NCBI RefSeq assembly: GCF_001579945.1
Contig: NZ_CP011971.1
Location: forward strand, 496,001-560,000
From: Steroidobacter denitrificans
GTDB lineage: Bacteria; Pseudomonadota; Gammaproteobacteria; Steroidobacterales; Steroidobacteraceae
Direction: 5' to 3'
Length of the DNA stretch: 64,000 nucleotides
Shown: piece after piece, positions 53,167-62,321 of the stretch
Numbering within the stretch: position 1 is the first letter of the stretch
How the letters are laid out: the number at the start of each line of letters is the position of its first letter
The notes under the pieces: model-generated
What the model was told of the DNA's origin: nothing
The model's database searches: none
The model's input: the letters and a program-made list of their open reading frames with translations, nothing else
Program-made: the position numbers and the translations under genes

Positions 53167-53772
53167 ATGTACGATCGAATAACACCTATCAACAAGGCGC
53201 TGATCATCGCCAACGTGGTGATTTTCGCCCTGCAGCATCTGCTGGGAAATTTTTTGGATGTCTGGTTTGCGCTCTGGCCGCCGGAGGCAGCCAGTCTTGG
53301 CTATCCCAGCTTCCGGATCTGGCAACTGGTGACCTACGGGTTTCTGCACGGCGGTCTGGCGCACCTGTTTTTCAACATGTTCGCGCTGTTCATGTTCGGA
53401 CCGGATATCGAGCGGCTGTTCGGCGCGCAGCGGTACTTGATCTATTACATCGTGTGCGTGATCGGTGCTGCTCTCATGCACCTGATCGTTGTCAGCATGG
53501 CCGGCATGCCGCCGCTGCCGACGATCGGCGCGTCCGGCGGGGTGTTCGGGCTGTTGCTGGCCTTCGGCATGGCCTATCCGAACCGCAGAATCATGTTGCT
53601 GTTTCCGCCGATACCGATGCCGGCATGGTTGTTTGTGACCCTGTACGGACTGTTGGAGTTGTATCTGGGCATGACCCAGACGGCGTCGGGGGTAGCGCAC
53701 TTCGCGCATCTCGGCGGTATGGCGACGGGTTTTGTGTTGATCCGCTATTGGCGGGGCCAGCGGCGGCGTTGA
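53167..53772 (+). CDS. Rhomboid intramembrane serine protease
   Basis: 201-residue membrane protease. Six helices; the catalytic serine lies in IGASGGVFGLLLAF (GxSG) and the histidine in GVAHFAHLGGMATGF; HGGLAHLFFNMFALFMFG supplies the conserved L1/helix-2 HxxxN region. Cytoplasmic N-terminus is short (MYDRITPINK). Substrates are unknown. It follows modC by 39 bp, possibly co-transcribed but without a clear functional tie. Confidence 0.92.
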   Translation: MYDRITPINKALIIANVVIFALQHLLGNFLDVWFALWPPEAASLGYPSFRIWQLVTYGFLHGGLAHLFFNMFALFMFGPDIERLFGAQRYLIYYIVCVIGAALMHLIVVSMAGMPPLPTIGASGGVFGLLLAFGMAYPNRRIMLLFPPIPMPAWLFVTLYGLLELYLGMTQTASGVAHFAHLGGMATGFVLIRYWRGQRRR

Positions 53773-53975
53773 CAGAAAAAGCGAGCGAGACAGCAGGCGA
53801 TGGAGTGAATATTGCGAAAAACACCATCGCGGCGATTCGCTCCAGACTCGATTCATTCTTACCGCACCATTGTCAGGGATTGTTCGTGGCATAGTTGCTC
53901 CCCCAGCGACGGACATGGCATCGGACATGTCCAGTAGCCGCATGGAATGTCGGTTCCTTGAATCCTGGAGCGGAT

Positions 53976-54206
53976 ATGAACGAAAAACGGGCGACCGAGG
54001 CCATGGGCCTCGTCATTCGCGAAATGCGCCGACAGCGCCGGCTTACGCAGGCAGATCTGGCTAAAAGGACGGGCCTCAGCGCCCGACAGATCAATCACAT
54101 CGAATCAGGCAATCGCCCACCCTACATGGACGAGGTGTTTCTGCTGGCGGACGCACTGGAGGTGCAGGCCTGGGTGCTGACGCGCAGGCTGAACGAGGTG
54201 CTTTGA
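53976..54206 (+). CDS. Small XRE-family transcriptional regulator
   Basis: 76-residue single-domain helix-turn-helix protein. ATG 53976 follows GGAG. The HTH is MRRQRRLTQADLAKRTGLSA followed by RQINHIESGNR, and the rest PPYMDEVFLLADALEVQAWV completes the five-helix fold. There is no partner toxin gene beside it. Its target is unknown; autoregulation would be typical. Confidence 0.82.
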   Translation: MNEKRATEAMGLVIREMRRQRRLTQADLAKRTGLSARQINHIESGNRPPYMDEVFLLADALEVQAWVLTRRLNEVL

Positions 54207-54391
54207 GGGCTGGTCGTCGCGCAGTATCTTCAGTTGAGCAAGTGCTGGTGCCGCATCACGATGTCCGGAACCGGACGGATCATCCTCGATTAGGATCAAG
54301 TTGCCGCGGAGCAGAACTATAAAGCGTTCGAGTCTTACCGGCGATCAAGGATTTTCATGACGTATGGCAACTCCAGGATGATTCGTGCAGA

Positions 54392-56686
54392 TCAGTTTAC
54401 CTCAGCGCGCAACTCCCGGGCTGCCGCGACCATGTTGGCGAGTGCCGGAATGACTTCACTCCATTGCCGGGTCTTCAGGCCGCAGTCGGGATTGACCCAC
54501 AGTCGCTCGGCAGGAACGCGTTCCGCAGCTTTGCGCATCAGTTGCACGATGTGTTCCCGCCTTGGGATGTTCGGTGAATGGATGTCGTACACGCCGGGGC
54601 CGATTTCGTTTGGATACCGGAAGTCGTCGAATGCATCGAGCAATTCCATGGCGGAGCGCGAGGTTTCGATGGTGATGACATCGGCATCCATGTCGGCAAT
54701 CGAGGCAATGATGTCGTTGAATTCCGAATAGCACATATGGGTATGGATCTGGGTCTCGTCCGCGACGCCGTTGGCGGCGATGCGAAACGCTTCCACTGCC
54801 CAGCTTAAATAGCTTTTCCATTGCGATTTGCGTAGCGGCAGCCCTTCACGCAGGGCGGCTTCGTCGATCTGAATGATGCGTATGCCGGCCTTCTCCAGGT
54901 CCAGCACCTCGGCGCGGATCGCCAGCGCCAACTGTTTGCAAGAGACCGAACGCGGCTGATCGTCGCGGACGAAGGACCAGTTGAGGAGGGTCACTGGACC
55001 GGTGAGCATGCCCTTCATGGGCTTGTCGGTGAGCGAGGCCGCATACTTGATCCACTCGACCGTCATGGCCTTCGGACGGCTGATATCGCCGAACAGGATC
55101 GGCGGCTTCACGCAGCGGGATCCGTAGGATTGGACCCAGCCGAACCGGGTGAAGGCGTAGCCATCGAGCTGCTCGCCGAAATATTCGACCATATCGTTGC
55201 GCTCGGCTTCGCCGTGAACGAATACGTCCAGACCCAGCGATTCTTGTTCGCGCACGCTGCGCTCGATCTCGGCGCGCATCGCCTTGTGGTAGGCGGCCTG
55301 GTCGATCCGGCCGGCTTTGAACCGACTGCGCGCCTGGCGGACCTCGGGGGTTTGGGGGAAGGAGCCGATGGTGGTTGTGGGGAATTTCGGCAGCTTGAGC
55401 CGTACGGCCTGCTTGAGCGCTCGCTGCGTGTAGGTGTTTTTTCGCCGGCCGAATTCGGCGTCGATGGCGGCGACCGCTGCCTTGATGGTCGGGTCGTTGA
55501 CGCGCGGCGATCTGTGCCGCATTTCGATGGCGGTACGGTTGGCATCCAACTCAGCTGTCACTGCCTCGCGGCCTTTGTCGAGGGCAGCCGCCACGGTGTG
55601 CAACTCATCGAGTTTTTGCAAAGCAAAGGCTAGCCAGGATTTTATTTCCGGATCGAGTTTTTGCTCGCTGGTGAGATCGACTGGTACATGCAGTAGCGAG
55701 CATGAGGGTGCAATCCATAAACGATCCCCGAGTTTCATCGCCAGCGGCTCCAGCCAGTCGAGGAGGGCGTTGATGTCGGTTTTCCAGATATTGCGTCCGT
55801 CGATGACACCCAGCGACACGATCCGGTCGGCCGGCAATCGGGCGACCAGCGGATCGACTTCCTGCCGTGCACGGATGGCATCCAGGTGTATGCCCTGTAC
55901 CGGCAGAGCACCCACCAGCGACAGGTTCTCCAGCAACGGGCCGAAGTAAGTGGCCAGCAGGAGTTTGACCTTGCCGGTATTCAGCGCCGCATAGGCGCTG
56001 ATGTATGCCTGCCTCCAGCGATCCTCCAATTCGGTGACCAGGATCGGCTCGTCGATCTGCACCCATGCCACGCTCTGAGCGGCCAATGCGGTGAGCAGTT
56101 CCTGATAGACGGGCAACAGGCGCGGCAACAGTGCGAGCTTGTCGGAATCATCCTTGGCCTTGCCGAGCGCAAGATAGGTGATGGGGCCGATGATCACCGG
56201 TTTGGCGTTGATGCCTTGCGACCTGGCCTCGGCGAGTTGTACCAGCAGGCGAGAGGCATCCAGCCTGAATTCGCTCTGCGCGTCGAACTCCGGCACGATG
56301 TAATGATAGTTGGTGTCGAACCACTTGGTCATCTCGCCGGCAGCGACGCCGCCACAGCATCGCGCATGGTCGGCTGCAGCTTCGGCCGAACGGCCGCGTG
56401 CCACGCGAAAGTAGTTGTCGAGCGTATTGCCATGGAAGCCGCGCACGCGTTCCGGCAGATTACCCAGGGTGAAGCTCATGTCCAGCATCTGATCATAGAA
56501 GGCAAAGTCGCCCACCGGCACCCAATCCAGCGCGGACTGATTATCCCAGTGACGCTTGCGCAGTTGTGCCGCGACCGCCTCGATCTCGTTCCGGGAGATC
56601 TGCCCCTGCCAGTACGCCTCCAGGGCGAACTTCAGTTCGCGCTGTGCGCCGATGCGAGGAAAGCCAAGGTTGTGGGTGGTCGCCAT
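54392..56686 (-). CDS. metE: Cobalamin-independent methionine synthase
   Basis: 764-residue enzyme that methylates homocysteine from 5-methyltetrahydropteroyl-tri-glutamate. ATG 56686 begins [20 protein letters not shown], the standard start; a 33-residue upstream extension is open but would cover the metR control region. Zinc ligands are visible in [13 protein letters not shown] and in [11 protein letters not shown]. Other motifs: [20 protein letters not shown] and [20 protein letters not shown]. It is divergent from metR. Confidence 0.96.
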   Translation of the reverse strand: MATTHNLGFPRIGAQRELKFALEAYWQGQISRNEIEAVAAQLRKRHWDNQSALDWVPVGDFAFYDQMLDMSFTLGNLPERVRGFHGNTLDNYFRVARGRSAEAAADHARCCGGVAAGEMTKWFDTNYHYIVPEFDAQSEFRLDASRLLVQLAEARSQGINAKPVIIGPITYLALGKAKDDSDKLALLPRLLPVYQELLTALAAQSVAWVQIDEPILVTELEDRWRQAYISAYAALNTGKVKLLLATYFGPLLENLSLVGALPVQGIHLDAIRARQEVDPLVARLPADRIVSLGVIDGRNIWKTDINALLDWLEPLAMKLGDRLWIAPSCSLLHVPVDLTSEQKLDPEIKSWLAFALQKLDELHTVAAALDKGREAVTAELDANRTAIEMRHRSPRVNDPTIKAAVAAIDAEFGRRKNTYTQRALKQAVRLKLPKFPTTTIGSFPQTPEVRQARSRFKAGRIDQAAYHKAMRAEIERSVREQESLGLDVFVHGEAERNDMVEYFGEQLDGYAFTRFGWVQSYGSRCVKPPILFGDISRPKAMTVEWIKYAASLTDKPMKGMLTGPVTLLNWSFVRDDQPRSVSCKQLALAIRAEVLDLEKAGIRIIQIDEAALREGLPLRKSQWKSYLSWAVEAFRIAANGVADETQIHTHMCYSEFNDIIASIADMDADVITIETSRSAMELLDAFDDFRYPNEIGPGVYDIHSPNIPRREHIVQLMRKAAERVPAERLWVNPDCGLKTRQWSEVIPALANMVAAARELRAEVN

Positions 56687-56755
56687 GTCTGTCGATGCTC
56701 TTGTCGGGAGAGTCACGGGGATCGTAGGATGCTTGATCCATGAGGTAAAATGGTC

Positions 56756-56784
56756 TTTATTCACAAATCGATTAATTTTATTCA
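56756..56784. promoter_or_regulatory. Two TTTATTCA repeats between metE and metR
   Basis: TTTATTCA occurs at 56756-56763 and 56777-56784, 21 bp (two DNA turns) apart, in an AT-rich patch inside the metE-metR divergent gap. TGAA/TTCA half-sites are the core of MetR operators (TGAAnnTnnTTCA), but a full dyad was not found. They are candidate MetR half-sites on one face of the helix. Confidence 0.45.
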
Positions 56785-56793
56785 TGTGTAGCC

Positions 56794-57687
56794 GTGCTGG
56801 AAAAAAACCATTTAAGCATCATTCGCGCAGTGGACACGGAGGGATCCCTGACCGCTGCGGCCAAGGCGCTGCATACGACCCAGTCGGCGCTCAGCCATAC
56901 GGTGCGCAAGCTGGAGCAGCAGCTCGGCACCGCCATCTGGTTGCGCGAGGGACGCCGGTTGCGGCTGACCCAGGCGGGTGAATATTTGCTGGCGGTGGCT
57001 CATCGCGTGCTGCCGCAACTGGCACAGGCTGAGGAACGAGTACGCCAGTTTGCAACGGGTGGACGCGGCGTCCTGCGCATCGGCATGGAGTGCCATCCTT
57101 GTTATCAATGGTTGCTGAAAGTCGTCTCGCCCTATTTACAGGCATGGCCCGATGTCGATGTCGACGTGAAGCAGAAATTCCGATTCGGCGGTATCGGCGC
57201 ACTGTTCGGCTACGAGATCGAGCTGCTGGTCACCCCCGATCCGCTGTATCGGCGCGGGCTGCGCTTCGAGCCGGTGTTCGACTATGAGCAGGTGCTCGTG
57301 GTCGGGCGTGGACATCCACTGGCGGGGGCTGCTTATGTGCGGCCGGTCGATCTGAGTCGCGAAGTGCTGATCACTTATCCGGTCGCCATCGAACGGTTGG
57401 ATATTTACAACCAGTTTCTGCTGCCGGCCGGCATCTCGCCTCGGCGCCACAAGATCATCGAGACGACCGATATCATGTTGCAAATGGTCGAGGGCGGACG
57501 CGGTGTGACGGCACTGCCGCGGTGGCTGGTCGAGGAGTATGCCGGCAGGATGGCCATCACGGCTGTTCGGCTGGGCCGAAACGGCATTGCCAAGCAGATC
57601 TTCCTGGGCATGCGCGAAGCTGATCTCGAGATTCGCTATGTGCAGGCCTTCATCGCGCTGGCACGGGATCGATCGACAGGCTCATAA
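56794..57687 (+). CDS. metR: LysR-type regulator MetR
   Basis: 297-residue activator of methionine genes that uses homocysteine as co-effector in E. coli. GTG 56794 starts [23 protein letters not shown] in [20 protein letters not shown]. The effector domain includes [40 protein letters not shown] and [17 protein letters not shown], all typical of MetR. It lies opposite metE in the classic divergent arrangement. Confidence 0.94.
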   Translation: MLEKNHLSIIRAVDTEGSLTAAAKALHTTQSALSHTVRKLEQQLGTAIWLREGRRLRLTQAGEYLLAVAHRVLPQLAQAEERVRQFATGGRGVLRIGMECHPCYQWLLKVVSPYLQAWPDVDVDVKQKFRFGGIGALFGYEIELLVTPDPLYRRGLRFEPVFDYEQVLVVGRGHPLAGAAYVRPVDLSREVLITYPVAIERLDIYNQFLLPAGISPRRHKIIETTDIMLQMVEGGRGVTALPRWLVEEYAGRMAITAVRLGRNGIAKQIFLGMREADLEIRYVQAFIALARDRSTGS

Positions 57688-57855
57688 GATCACGTGGAAG
57701 GCGTTCGTATGGAACCGACCCGTAGGAGGTGAGGCACCTGGTCGATTGGTGCAGTCCCTGTGTTTGTACCTACCCGGTTCCAGGGCATGAATTGTTATCT
57801 TTGAACCTCTGATGGCATGGCGATTGTCCATGCACGGTATTTCGGGAGATGAATC

Positions 57856-59406
57856 ATGTCTGCAGGGAATTCGCATCACGCCGGGCCTGATCTTGCCGCG
57901 GGCGTGGTACTGGCAGACTTGCCCGACGGCGGCAAGCTAGCCGGTCATGTCGGCGATCATGCCGTGTTGCTGGTGCGCCGCGGCAGCGACGTATTCGCGG
58001 TCGACGCGCTATGTACGCATTATCACGGGCCACTCGCCGAGGGGCTGGTCGTCGGCGATACGGTGCGTTGTCCCTGGCATCACGCATGCTTTGATTTGCG
58101 CACGGGCGAGGCGCTGCGTGCACCGGCACTTAGCCCTCTTGCGTGCTGGTCGGTGGAACAGCGCGACGGCAGACTCTTCGTACGCGGGCAGCGGGCACAG
58201 TCGGAAATACAGCCATTCGAATCATCCGCTGAGACGCCTGCGCGCATCGTCATCGTCGGTGGCGGTGCAGCTGGATTCGCTGCGGCCGAACGGCTGCGCC
58301 GCGAAGGCTATCAGGGCGACGTGGTCATGTTGAGCAATGACGATGCCGCACCGGTCGATCGGCCGAACCTCTCGAAGGACTATCTTGCGGGAGCCGCGCC
58401 GGAAGATTGGGTGCCGCTGCGCCCGGAAAGTTACTATGCGCAGAACGGCATCGATCTGCGCCTACAGACGGAGGTGGTGCATATCGATCCGCTGGCCCGC
58501 GAGATCGGTCTCGCCGATGGTGGTAGGCAGTCGTACGACCGGCTCCTGCTTGCGACCGGAGCCGAGCCGGTACGATTGATGATTCCCGGTGCGGATCAGC
58601 CGCATGTCCGCTCGTTGCGCTCACTGGCCGATTGTCGCGCCATCATCGAACGCGCCATCGATGCACGTCGTGCAGTGATCGTGGGTGCCAGCTTCATCGG
58701 CCTGGAGGTTGCGGCTGCATTACGGGCGCGCGATATCGAAGTCCACGTGGTGGCACCGGACAAGCGGCCGATGGAGCGTGTCCTCGGGGCGCAGATCGGC
58801 GACTTTGTACGCGCGCTGCATGAGCAGCATGGAGTCATCTTCCATCTCGAGGAGACAGTGACCGCCATCGACGGCCGGCGCGTGCTGCTCAGTGGCGGCG
58901 GTACACTCGAGGCCGATCTGGTGGTCGTCGGAATCGGTGTGAAGCCGCGTACCGAACTCGCCGAAGCGGCAGGTATTCGCGTCGAGCGCGGCGTGCTGGT
59001 GAACGAATATCTCGAAACCAGCTTGCCGGGCATATTCGCCGCCGGCGATATTGCACGATGGCCTGATCCGCATACGGGCGAGATCATTCGCGTCGAACAC
59101 TGGGTCGTCGCCCAGCGACAGGGACAGACGGCTGCCGTCAACATGCTGGGGCGGCGCGAAAAATATACCGCCGTGCCGTTCTTTTGGACCCAGCATTACG
59201 ACGTACCGATCAATTATGTCGGGCATGCCGAACAATGGGACCGGATCATAGTCGAGGGCGACATCGGCGCCAGGGACTGCCTGCTGCATTTCAATCGCGG
59301 CAACCGCACTTTGGCTGTCGCATCGATTTTTCGCGATCTGAATTCGCTGCAGGCCGAGGTCGAGATGGAGCAGCGGATTGCTGCAACAGCAGATCAATTG
59401 AAGTGA
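57856..59406 (+). CDS. Rieske-FAD oxidoreductase, AIF/AifL-like
   Basis: 516-residue fusion. An N-terminal Rieske domain (~1-110) holds CTHYHGPLAEGLVVG and RCPWHHACFD, the Cys-x-His/Cys-x2-His ligands of a [2Fe-2S] cluster. The remainder is a ferredoxin-reductase-like FAD domain: IVIVGGGAAGFAAAERLRRE, APVDRPNLSKDYLAG, NAD motif AVIVGASFIGLEVAAALRAR, and PGIFAAGDIARWPDP. Related to human AIFM3/plant-type reductases. ATG 57856 follows GGGAGA. It may pass electrons from NAD(P)H to an oxygenase or other acceptor; none adjoins it. Confidence 0.88.
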   Translation: MSAGNSHHAGPDLAAGVVLADLPDGGKLAGHVGDHAVLLVRRGSDVFAVDALCTHYHGPLAEGLVVGDTVRCPWHHACFDLRTGEALRAPALSPLACWSVEQRDGRLFVRGQRAQSEIQPFESSAETPARIVIVGGGAAGFAAAERLRREGYQGDVVMLSNDDAAPVDRPNLSKDYLAGAAPEDWVPLRPESYYAQNGIDLRLQTEVVHIDPLAREIGLADGGRQSYDRLLLATGAEPVRLMIPGADQPHVRSLRSLADCRAIIERAIDARRAVIVGASFIGLEVAAALRARDIEVHVVAPDKRPMERVLGAQIGDFVRALHEQHGVIFHLEETVTAIDGRRVLLSGGGTLEADLVVVGIGVKPRTELAEAAGIRVERGVLVNEYLETSLPGIFAAGDIARWPDPHTGEIIRVEHWVVAQRQGQTAAVNMLGRREKYTAVPFFWTQHYDVPINYVGHAEQWDRIIVEGDIGARDCLLHFNRGNRTLAVASIFRDLNSLQAEVEMEQRIAATADQLK

Positions 59407-59617
59407 TGCAAGGAATTACGGTATGAGCGTCCCGGCCATACCCAGCGTCTTTGGTTGGCCGGAATCTCGAGCATTATCACCTTAGCTGAATATTCTGCTG
59501 CCAGAAAGGTGCATCGGGCCGGTGATTGAATAAGGCTCGTTTTATGACGACGAGTTGAGAGTCAACCACAGGAATTCCAGAGTAGCATTCATTGAATTAT
59601 CGATATTGGGGGTCGAC

Positions 59618-60718
59618 ATGACTGCCATGATGAAAGCCGCCATCTTTGTCGAGAAGGGCCGCATCGAGCTGGCCGACAAGCCGATTCCGCAAGTGGGTCC
59701 CAACGACGCGCTGATCCGCATCACTACCACCACGATCTGCGGTACCGATATCCATATTCTCAAGGGTGAATATCCGGTCGCCAAAGGCCTGACCGTAGGC
59801 CATGAGCCTGTGGGCATCGTCGAAAAACTCGGCAGCGCCGTACAGGGCTACCAGGAAGGTCAACGCGTGATTGCCGGCGCCATCTGTCCAAATTTCAATA
59901 GCTACGCAGCCCAGGATGGCCATCCCAGCCAGGACGGCAGTTACCTGATCCCGCACGGCCGTTGCGGCAACCATGGCTATAAGGCCACCGCAGGCTGGCG
60001 TTTCGGCAATATGATCGATGGCACTCAGGCCGAATACGTGCTGGTACCCGACGCACAGGCCAATCTGGCGCCCATCCCCGAAGGTCTGAGCGATGAGCAG
60101 GTGCTGATGTGTCCGGACATCATGTCCACCGGATTCAAGGGTGCGGAAAACGCCAATATTCGACTCGGCGATACCGTGGTCATCCTAGCTCAGGGTCCCA
60201 TCGGCTTGTGCGCCACCGCCGGTGCACGCCTGCTGGGTGCCACCACCGTGATCGCCGTGGACGGCAACGAGCACCGCCTGGGTATCTCCGGAAAGCTGGG
60301 CGCCGACGTGACATTGAACTTCCGCAATGTAGATGTAGTGGACGAGGTCATGAAGCTTACCGGCGGCAAGGGCGCCGATAGCTCCATCGAGGCGCTGGGT
60401 ACGCAGGCCACGTTCGCGCAGGCGATGAAGGTGCTCAAACCCGGCGGTACGCTGTCGAGTCTGGGCGTATATTCGGAAGACCTGTCGATCCCGCTGGCGC
60501 AATTCGCCGCCGGCCTGGGCGATCACACCATCCGCACTGCGCTGTGCCCTGGCGGCAAGGAGCGCATGCGCCGGCTGATGAACGTGATCGCCGCCGAGCG
60601 TTTGGATCTGGGTGTGCTGGTCACGCATCAACGCAAGCTCGATGACATCGTCGAGGCCTATGACCTGTTTGCCAATCAGCGCGACGGGGTGCTCAAGATC
60701 GCGATCAAGCCTCAATGA
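59618..60718 (+). CDS. Zinc alcohol dehydrogenase, secondary-alcohol type
   Basis: 366-residue medium-chain dehydrogenase. ATG 59618 follows GGGGGT. Catalytic zinc ligands lie in TTICGTDIHILKGEY (Cys) and LTVGHEPVGIV (His, Glu); QGPIGLCATAGARLLGATTV binds the cofactor. The four-cysteine structural zinc loop is missing, replaced by CPNFNSYAAQDGHPSQDG, as in Cupriavidus-type and isopropanol dehydrogenases. Substrate (secondary alcohol or similar) is inferred. It stands 211 bp after the Rieske-FAD gene. Confidence 0.9.
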   Translation: MTAMMKAAIFVEKGRIELADKPIPQVGPNDALIRITTTTICGTDIHILKGEYPVAKGLTVGHEPVGIVEKLGSAVQGYQEGQRVIAGAICPNFNSYAAQDGHPSQDGSYLIPHGRCGNHGYKATAGWRFGNMIDGTQAEYVLVPDAQANLAPIPEGLSDEQVLMCPDIMSTGFKGAENANIRLGDTVVILAQGPIGLCATAGARLLGATTVIAVDGNEHRLGISGKLGADVTLNFRNVDVVDEVMKLTGGKGADSSIEALGTQATFAQAMKVLKPGGTLSSLGVYSEDLSIPLAQFAAGLGDHTIRTALCPGGKERMRRLMNVIAAERLDLGVLVTHQRKLDDIVEAYDLFANQRDGVLKIAIKPQ

Positions 60719-60859
60719 TATCGCCTGCGGTAAAGGTGTCTTCGCGAAGCTGGTGGAATGGGCTGAATACTTGGGGGATAACGCGCTCTTCCGGAGTCTG
60801 GCCGGAACGAGCTCATAGAGTTTGCAGGCGCACGGCCGCTTTCGCCCGGCCATTCCCGC

Positions 60860-60920
60860 GCTTTCAATTAGCCGGCCATTGGCTTTCAATTAGCCGGCTT
60901 CTTATTTACAATCAGCCGTG
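60860..60920. repeat. 22-bp direct tandem repeats upstream of ATPase gene
   Basis: GCTTTCAATTAGCCGGC occurs at 60860-60876 and 60882-60898 with identical sequence at a 22-bp period; a weaker third copy (11 of 17) is in phase at 60904-60920. They end 24-46 bp before the ATG at 60944. Two-turn spacing suits repeated binding of a protein, for example a repressor, but could be slippage. Confidence 0.7.
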
Positions 60921-60943
60921 ACCCTCATCATGATAATTCGCAG

Positions 60944-62176
60944 ATGGTTTCCATGTACCCGCGCTTCATCGAGCGCCAGTTACGCCAGGCGCTGTCGGAT
61001 ACCCGTGTCGCGCTGATCACGGGACCTCGCCAAGCAGGTAAAACGACGCTTGCCGAGAAGCTCGCCAGGGATGACATGCCCTTCCTCACGCTCGATGACG
61101 ACACCACACTCGATACGGCTCAACGAGATCCGGTGGGGTTCGTGCGCGGACTCGACCGCGCCATTATCGATGAAGTTCAACGCGCCCCGCGCCTGTTGCT
61201 GGCCATCAAGCGCAGCGTGGATATCGATAAGCGTCCCGGCCGCTTCGTGCTGACGGGTTCGGCCAATCTCATGACTCTGCCGCAAGTGGCGGATTCGCTG
61301 GCCGGCCGCATGGCGCTATCCGAGCTGCTGCCTCTGTCGCAGGGCGAGCTGCGCGGCAAGCCGGGCAGTTTTCTCGATCGTGTTTTCCAGGGCAAAGCGC
61401 CCGCCGTCGGCGATCTCGTCATCGGCGCCGAGCTGGTTCGAACCGTATTATCCGGAGGTTACCCGGAAGTCCTGGAGCGTCCCTCCTGGGCGCGCCGACA
61501 GAAATGGTTTCTGGACTACCTCAAAGCCATCATCGAGCGCGACGTGCGTCATATCGCCAAAGTGGATCATCTGAGGCAAATGCCGAGATTGCTGCGCATC
61601 CTCGCGCAGCACTCGGGACAGCTGGTGAATTACTCCGGCCTCGGCGCGCCCCTGGCCATCTCTCACGTGACGACACAAAAGTACGTGGGTATTTTCGAGA
61701 AGTTGTACTTGCTGCGCACGCTGCCACCATGGCACGACAATGAGATCAAGCGCCTCGTCAAGACACCCAAGCTGCATTTCCTGGACTCGGGACTACTCGC
61801 AGCCCTACGGAATCTTTCCCCCGAGCGCCTGCAGTCGGATCGCACGGTCTTCGGATCTTTGCTGGAAACATTCGTGCTCGCCGAACTCCTCAAGCTTGCG
61901 ACTTGGAGTGGCGGCCATTTCGAGTTCCACCACTTTCGGGACCGATACGACAACGAGGTCGACGTCGTCATCGAAGACCATGACGGGCACATCGTCGGCA
62001 TCGAAGTCAAAAGCAGCGCGACGGTGTCGAGCGGGGATTTTTCGGGGCTGCGAAAACTTGCCGACGCATGCGGCAAGAGATTCACGCTCGGCTTGGTCCT
62101 CTACGACCACGACACGCTCGTGCCCTTCGGCGAGCGGCTGTTCGCCGCGCCGATTTCGACGTTGTGGGGAGATTAG
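60944..62176 (+). CDS. AAA_14 / DUF4143 ATPase
   Basis: 410-residue ATPase common in genomic islands. Walker A ITGPRQAGKTTLAEKL, Walker B RAIIDEVQRAPRLLLAI, sensor VLTGSANLMTLPQVADSLAG with the arginine loop, then the DUF4143 half (YLKAIIERDVRHIAKVDHLR, RDRYDNEVDVVIEDHDGHIV, VGIEVKSSATVSS), which has a restriction-endonuclease-like EVD...EVK pattern. ATG 60953 is an alternative start (MYPRF). Biological role is unknown; its setting between repeats and a transposase suggests accessory DNA. Confidence 0.85.
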   Translation: MVSMYPRFIERQLRQALSDTRVALITGPRQAGKTTLAEKLARDDMPFLTLDDDTTLDTAQRDPVGFVRGLDRAIIDEVQRAPRLLLAIKRSVDIDKRPGRFVLTGSANLMTLPQVADSLAGRMALSELLPLSQGELRGKPGSFLDRVFQGKAPAVGDLVIGAELVRTVLSGGYPEVLERPSWARRQKWFLDYLKAIIERDVRHIAKVDHLRQMPRLLRILAQHSGQLVNYSGLGAPLAISHVTTQKYVGIFEKLYLLRTLPPWHDNEIKRLVKTPKLHFLDSGLLAALRNLSPERLQSDRTVFGSLLETFVLAELLKLATWSGGHFEFHHFRDRYDNEVDVVIEDHDGHIVGIEVKSSATVSSGDFSGLRKLADACGKRFTLGLVLYDHDTLVPFGERLFAAPISTLWGD

Positions 62177-62321
62177 CCCGAAGTTCTTTCTGAATTCCCC
62201 CGTTGGGTAATTAGTTAGCCGTTGCGGATCAGTGGCTTGCGAGTCTTGTGTGGTCTTTCTGCGCAAAATATGTACCCATGTAAATAGTTGCAACGGGGCC
62301 AATTTAGCGTAGAATACGCGC

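Noticed and set aside
52441-53943. Minus-strand frame of 500 codons across modC and rhomboid
   Set aside because: Shadow of two well-supported plus-strand genes.
60944-62176. Toxin-antitoxin or defence system around the AAA_14 ATPase
   Set aside because: No partner gene or known defence module adjoins it, only repeats and a transposase.
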